Assembly: GCA_002361955.1 (NCBI GenBank)
Contig: DESK01000020.1
Location: forward strand, 52,167 to 69,548
Direction of reading: 5' to 3'
Source: Lachnospiraceae bacterium UBA3316
GTDB taxonomy: Bacteria; Bacillota; Clostridia; Lachnospirales; Lachnospiraceae
Length of the DNA: 17,382 bases
The notes beneath the pieces were generated by a model, which did no database searches, was not told the origin of the DNA, and saw only the letters and a list, made by a program, of their open reading frames with translations. The translations under genes were made by a program, and so were the position numbers. Shown piece after piece: positions 15,101 through 17,382 of the stretch (positions within the stretch are counted from its first letter, which is position 1; each line of letters begins with the position of its first letter).

Positions 15101-16637
15101 CGATATGCCGGACAAGGTCTGCCCCAGATGCGGGGCCATGCTGATGAAGGAGGGCTTTGATATTCCCTTTGAGACTTTCCTGGGATTTAAGGGGAACAAG
15201 GAGCCGGATATTGACCTGAATTTCTCCGGGGACTATCAGGGAAACGCCCACCGGTACACAGAGGTTATTTTTGGAAAGGGACAGACCTTCCGGGCGGGAA
15301 CCATCGGCACGCTGGCAGATAAGACGGCCTTTGGCTATGTGAAAAATTATTTCGAGGAGCGGGGGCAGAGGAAGCGTACCTGTGAGATCAACCGGATCGT
15401 GCAGGGCTGTGTGGGCGTGCGCAGGACGACGGGGCAGCATCCGGGAGGCATCATTGTCCTGCCTCTTGGTGAGGAAATCTATTCCTTCACCCCGGTGCAG
15501 CATCCGGCCAACGACCAGGAGACGGATATCATTACCACACATTTTGACTACCATTCCATCGACCACAACCTGCTGAAGCTGGATATTCTGGGGCACGATG
15601 ATCCCACGATGATTCGTATGCTGGAGGATTTGACAGGCCTGGACGCAAAGAACATTCCGCTGGACGATCCGGAGGTCATGTCATTGTTTACCAGCACCCA
15701 GGCCCTTGGGATCACACCGGAGCAGATCGGAGGCTGCCCCTTAGGTTCCCTTGGAATCCCGGAGTTTGGCACGGAATTTGTTATCCAGATGCTGGTGGAC
15801 ACGAAGCCGAAATCCTTCTCGGACCTGGTGCGTATTTCAGGGCTTTCCCACGGCACAGACGTATGGCTGGGGAATGCCCAGACGTTGATTCAGGAGGGCA
15901 AGGCTACCATTTCCACGGCGATCTGTACACGTGATGATATCATGACCTACCTGATCCATATGGGCCTTGACAGTGAGGAGAGCTTTACGATCATGGAGAG
16001 TGTCCGAAAAGGAAAAGGCCTGAAGCCCCAGTGGGAGGAAGAGATGACGAAGCACGGGGTGCCGGACTGGTACATCTGGTCCTGTAAAAAGATCAAATAC
16101 ATGTTCCCGAAAGCCCACGCGGCGGCCTACGTGATGATGGCCTACCGTATCGCCTACTGCAAGGTGTTTTATCCGCTGGCCTATTACGCGGCCTACTTCA
16201 GCATCCGCGCCTCGGCGTTCAGCTATGAGCTGATGTGCCAGGGCAGGGAGAGGCTGGAAAGAAATCTGGCGGACTATCAGAGGCGCAGCGACGAGCTGAC
16301 TAGCAAGGAGCAGGATACGGTCAAGGATATGAAGAGTGTCCGGGAAATGTACGCCAGAGGCTTTGAGTTTACCCCCATTGATATCTACAAGGCGGAGGCG
16401 AGCCGCTTTCAGATTGTGGATGGAAAGCTGATGCCCTCCCTCTCGAGCATTGACGGCCTGGGGGACAAGGCGGCGGAGGCTGTGGTGGAGGCGGCAAAAG
16501 ACGGCCCCTTCCTGTCAAAGGACGATTTCCGCAGCCGCACTAAGGTCAGCAAAACAGTGATCGACCTGATGGACGATCTGGGGATCCTGGGAGATCTGCC
16601 GGAGTCGAATCAGCTGTCGCTGTTTGATTTTACATAA
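12138..16637 (+). CDS. polC: DNA polymerase III subunit alpha, Gram-positive type PolC
   Basis: A protein of 1499 residues, slightly longer than B. subtilis PolC (about 1437). The ribosome site (AGGAAA) is weak; a second in-frame ATG lies at 12147. In order: N-terminal domain (to about 175), a charged low-complexity linker (about 175-275), OB fold (about 280-380), PHP domain starting at H392-C-H394, an inserted DEDD proofreading exonuclease (D479, E481; HNASFDMSF; HHRAVDDAG), then the C-family polymerase with Cys ligands C966, C969, C988, C995 and C998, catalytic D1024 and D1026 in PDIDLNF, and D1149 in LDILGHDD. The C-terminal QLSLF (1492-1496) is a beta-clamp binding motif. It is the essential leading-strand replicase of low-GC Gram-positives. 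ispG precedes it by 54 bp and a terminator follows. Confidence 0.97.
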   Translation: MAKMFFDVFPNLEVGDKVHSLFNGVTVTKVSVTSARDKMRVYLVSEKLIHKKYILVVEQAIGEQFFPGTGMEIKLLEKFHLSRQYTAEKLMPLYRDSILMELKDYSIFEYNMFRQAQCEFTDEDSMHMTVEKNVVAEGKADELIRILEKIFCERCGLSFKIQLTLKEPKESKARRNSELRVQQEVQAILEQVAAAGDGEESAEGEEPVVPDKPQGGRQDSAKPKERKETAKPRMAAPKKEGFREKKGNLSRGGDYRGGSVRRSDNPDVVYGRDFDEEAISIEQIQGEMGEVVIRGQIQSLETREIRNEKTIIIIEITDFTDTIVVKMFAKNEQVPEILEGVKVKAFLKMRGVTTIDRFDGQLTIGSVTGIKKIPDFRSSRQDTSPEKRVELHCHTKMSDMDGVSDVKDIVARAMAWGHKAIAITDHGVVQSFPDANHAVPGDSDFKVIYGVEAYLVDDLKDMVVNSGGQSLDDTYVVFDLETTGFSPNVNKIIEIGAVKVVKGRITEKFSTFVNPETPIPYRIEELTGINDNMVLDSPTIENVLPEFLQFCEGAVMVAHNASFDMSFIEENCKRQGIQQEFTSVDTVALARVLLPQLGRFKLDTVAKALHVSLENHHRAVDDAGCTAEIFVKFAAMLKERDVYDLDGVNRLGRNSKEQVKKLASHHAIILAKNDVGRVNLYRLVSLSHMDYYYRRPLIPKSVFLENREGLLIGSACEAGELYQALLNGRSDQEIARLVNFYDYLEIQPLGNNKFMIASDKIDNVTSREDLIAINKKIVKLGEQFKKPVVATCDVHFLNPEDEVYRRIIMTGKGFSDADDQAPLYLRTTEEMLAEFSYLGSEKAEEVVITNTNKIADMCEKISPVRPDKCPPVIPDSDKTLRKICYDRAHEIYGDELPGVVTERLERELNSIISNGFAVMYIIAQKLVWKSNDDGYLVGSRGSVGSSFVATMAGITEVNPLSPHYYCKECHYSEFDSEDVKKYGGGAGCDMPDKVCPRCGAMLMKEGFDIPFETFLGFKGNKEPDIDLNFSGDYQGNAHRYTEVIFGKGQTFRAGTIGTLADKTAFGYVKNYFEERGQRKRTCEINRIVQGCVGVRRTTGQHPGGIIVLPLGEEIYSFTPVQHPANDQETDIITTHFDYHSIDHNLLKLDILGHDDPTMIRMLEDLTGLDAKNIPLDDPEVMSLFTSTQALGITPEQIGGCPLGSLGIPEFGTEFVIQMLVDTKPKSFSDLVRISGLSHGTDVWLGNAQTLIQEGKATISTAICTRDDIMTYLIHMGLDSEESFTIMESVRKGKGLKPQWEEEMTKHGVPDWYIWSCKKIKYMFPKAHAAAYVMMAYRIAYCKVFYPLAYYAAYFSIRASAFSYELMCQGRERLERNLADYQRRSDELTSKEQDTVKDMKSVREMYARGFEFTPIDIYKAEASRFQIVDGKLMPSLSSIDGLGDKAAEAVVEAAKDGPFLSKDDFRSRTKVSKTVIDLMDDLGILGDLPESNQLSLFDFT

Positions 16638-16665
16638 GAAGGGAAAAGGATCTGTCATAGATGGA

Positions 16666-16700
16666 ATGCCCCGCAGGCTGCTGCGGGGTATTTATTTTTT
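16666..16700 (+). terminator. Intrinsic terminator of polC
   Basis: CCCCGCAG (16669-16676) and CTGCGGGG (16681-16688) form an 8-bp stem with loop GCTG, extended by G-U, U-A and A-U pairs. A T-rich tract (16691-16700) follows. Confidence 0.92.
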
Positions 16701-16763
16701 GCATGTCAGCCTGGCTTCACAGATATGTTTCAAATTGAATAAAAATATTTCATACTAAGAATC

Positions 16764-16792
16764 TTGATGATTACAAAATCGTGTGACATAAT
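16764..16792 (+). promoter_or_regulatory. Candidate promoter upstream of a short transcript
   Basis: TTGATG (16764-16769, 4/6) and CATAAT (16787-16792, 5/6) are spaced 17 bp apart. A start near 16799 is expected. Confidence 0.55.
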
Positions 16793-16798
16793 GAAAGT

Positions 16799-16905
16799 GA
16801 CATTGGAGTCAGGAAGCATTGCATTTCTATGATTTATTCTCGCGGGCAATGCGCCAGGTGCTGTGCTGGCACGGGCATTTGGCGCATGCCGCGGGGTTTT
16901 TGATT
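16799..16905 (+). ncRNA. Candidate small RNA or attenuated leader
   Basis: About 107 nt lie between the predicted start and the terminator U-tract. GCATTGC (16816-16822) is complementary to GCAATGC (16846-16852), which lies in the 5' arm of the terminator hairpin. The two pairings exclude each other, as in riboswitches and attenuators. I recognise no known RNA family. It may be an independent small RNA or the leader of the gene at 17047. Confidence 0.45.
16839..16901 (+). terminator. Long bulged terminator hairpin
   Basis: TGCGCCA (16850-16856) pairs with TGGCGCA (16880-16886). The stem continues outward to 16839/16895 for nine more pairs with bulges at G16844 and A16848. GTGC (16858-16861) and GCAC (16869-16872) can pair in the apical region. 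TTTTT follows at 16897-16901 and another T-rich stretch at 16904-16910. Confidence 0.75.
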
Positions 16906-17015
16906 TTCTTATGGCATTCAGCCATTCTTATTTTACGGTAGATACCGGTCTTAGAAATTCTTGATGCTGAAATTCATAAAAGAAAAAGGCGGAGAGGATT
17001 TTGGAAAAAGCAGGG

Positions 17016-17046
17016 ATCCTTCTGCCCGGACAGAGAGGAGAAGGAT
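17016..17046 (+). promoter_or_regulatory. Inverted repeat over the ribosome binding site
   Basis: ATCCTTCT (17016-17023) and AGAAGGAT (17039-17046) are exact complements around a 15-nt loop. The ribosome site GAGGAG (17035-17040) is partly in the stem and the stem ends directly at the ATG at 17047, so translation could be restrained by folding. Confidence 0.5.
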
Positions 17047-17382
17047 ATGCAGACAGACCAGATTTTAAAGGAATTCTGGGAGGACAATTTTAACGACTAT
17101 CAGATGCATCTGTTCCAGGTTTTTGGAAATGATGGAAGGAAATTTACTAATAAAGATATTCGGACAGTCCTTCGGAATGCAGATGCGCTGCGCTCTGGCA
17201 GAGTGCAGGATATGGATACCATGATAGACGTGGAACTGGTAAGATATCTTGCAGCATTCGTGAATTCAGAAAAAGTATTAAGAATGTCAAATAGAGAAGG
17301 AGGAGAGGTAGCTGTGTGCAGGGCATTGGATGAAATGATTAAGGCAGGAGAAATGCGTGGAAAGGCAGAAGGAAAGGCAGAA
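17047..17382 (+). CDS. Partial Rpn/PD-(D/E)XK transposase-like C-terminal protein
   Basis: An open frame of 112 codons running off the window; the start at 17047 has a good ribosome site (GAGGAG). Its first part, with the phrase KEFWEDNFNDYQMHLFQVF, and a later EVAVCRALDEMIKAGEMRG followed by GKAEGKAE, resemble the C-terminal region of Rpn-type recombination-promoting nucleases annotated as transposase-like proteins in Clostridia. Those families also end in runs of short Gly/Glu repeats. The N-terminal nuclease domain would normally come first and is not seen here, so this is either a domain-only derivative or a decayed copy. Codons here are more AT-rich than in polC. The identification is from memory of the family and is moderate. 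Confidence 0.5.
   Translation, partial: MQTDQILKEFWEDNFNDYQMHLFQVFGNDGRKFTNKDIRTVLRNADALRSGRVQDMDTMIDVELVRYLAAFVNSEKVLRMSNREGGEVAVCRALDEMIKAGEMRGKAEGKAE
17359..17382 (+). repeat. Tandem 12-bp coding repeat at the window end
   Basis: GGAAAGGCAGAA occurs twice, at 17359-17370 and 17371-17382, encoding two Gly-Lys-Ala-Glu units. The array may continue beyond the window. Confidence 0.85.

Larger units (their letters stand above)
16701..17046. other. Intergenic region with candidate regulatory RNA
   Basis: No gene is evident between polC and the partial gene at 17047. The DNA is more AT-rich than its surroundings apart from the GC-rich hairpin at 16839-16895. It holds a promoter (16764-16792), that hairpin with a U-tract, and an inverted repeat over the next ribosome site (17016-17046). 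In 16906-17015 I see no further structure. Confidence 0.6.

Noticed and set aside
16757..16967. Similar stretches AGAATCTTGATG (16758-16769) and AGAAATTCTTGATG flanking the candidate small RNA could be insertion-site duplications.
   Set aside because: The match is short and imperfect in AT-rich DNA, and no terminal inverted repeats or transposase ends coincide with it.

Overview
The window reads as chromosomal DNA from a Gram-positive anaerobe of the Clostridia, most likely a member of the Lachnospiraceae. The evidence is a PolC-type replicative polymerase, the MEP-pathway gene ispG directly before polC, [FeFe]-hydrogenase maturases, strong AGGAGG-type ribosome binding sites, moderate GC content, and a DUF4358/SGNH/MBOAT/DHHW cluster that I associate with gut Clostridia. 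The family-level placement is inference.

Layout. Positions 1-294 hold no gene. They contain a hairpin, phased A-tracts, a candidate promoter, and a foldable leader ending in an intrinsic terminator. Next is a three-gene plus-strand operon: a small TM1266-type regulator-like protein (295-543), hydG (569-1987) and hydF (2011-3201). It builds the H-cluster of [FeFe] hydrogenase, but hydE is not in the window. A near-perfect two-way terminator separates it from a minus-strand pair: an SGNH/GDSL membrane protein (3801-4763) followed by a DUF4358 lipoprotein (3266-3739). Divergent from that pair are an AlgI/DltB-like MBOAT (4982-6406) and a DHHW-family protein (6421-7560). I infer that these four genes form an envelope O-acylation module.

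Then come metabolic genes: thyA-folA (7631-9001, coupled dTMP and tetrahydrofolate synthesis), ilvE (9175-10200, own promoter and terminator), a Gph-like HAD phosphatase (10283-10948), ispG (11028-12083) and polC (12138-16637).

After the polC terminator the DNA changes character. A promoter at 16764-16792 would drive a short transcript ending in a long bulged terminator hairpin (16839-16901). An alternative hairpin could compete with that terminator. Then an incomplete gene (17047 to the window end) resembles the C-terminal part of Rpn/PD-(D/E)XK transposase-like proteins, and its ribosome binding site lies partly in an inverted repeat.

The points most worth a second look are the two foldable terminator-bearing leaders (about 115-244 and 16764-16901) and the divergent four-gene acylation cluster with its uncharacterised lipoprotein.
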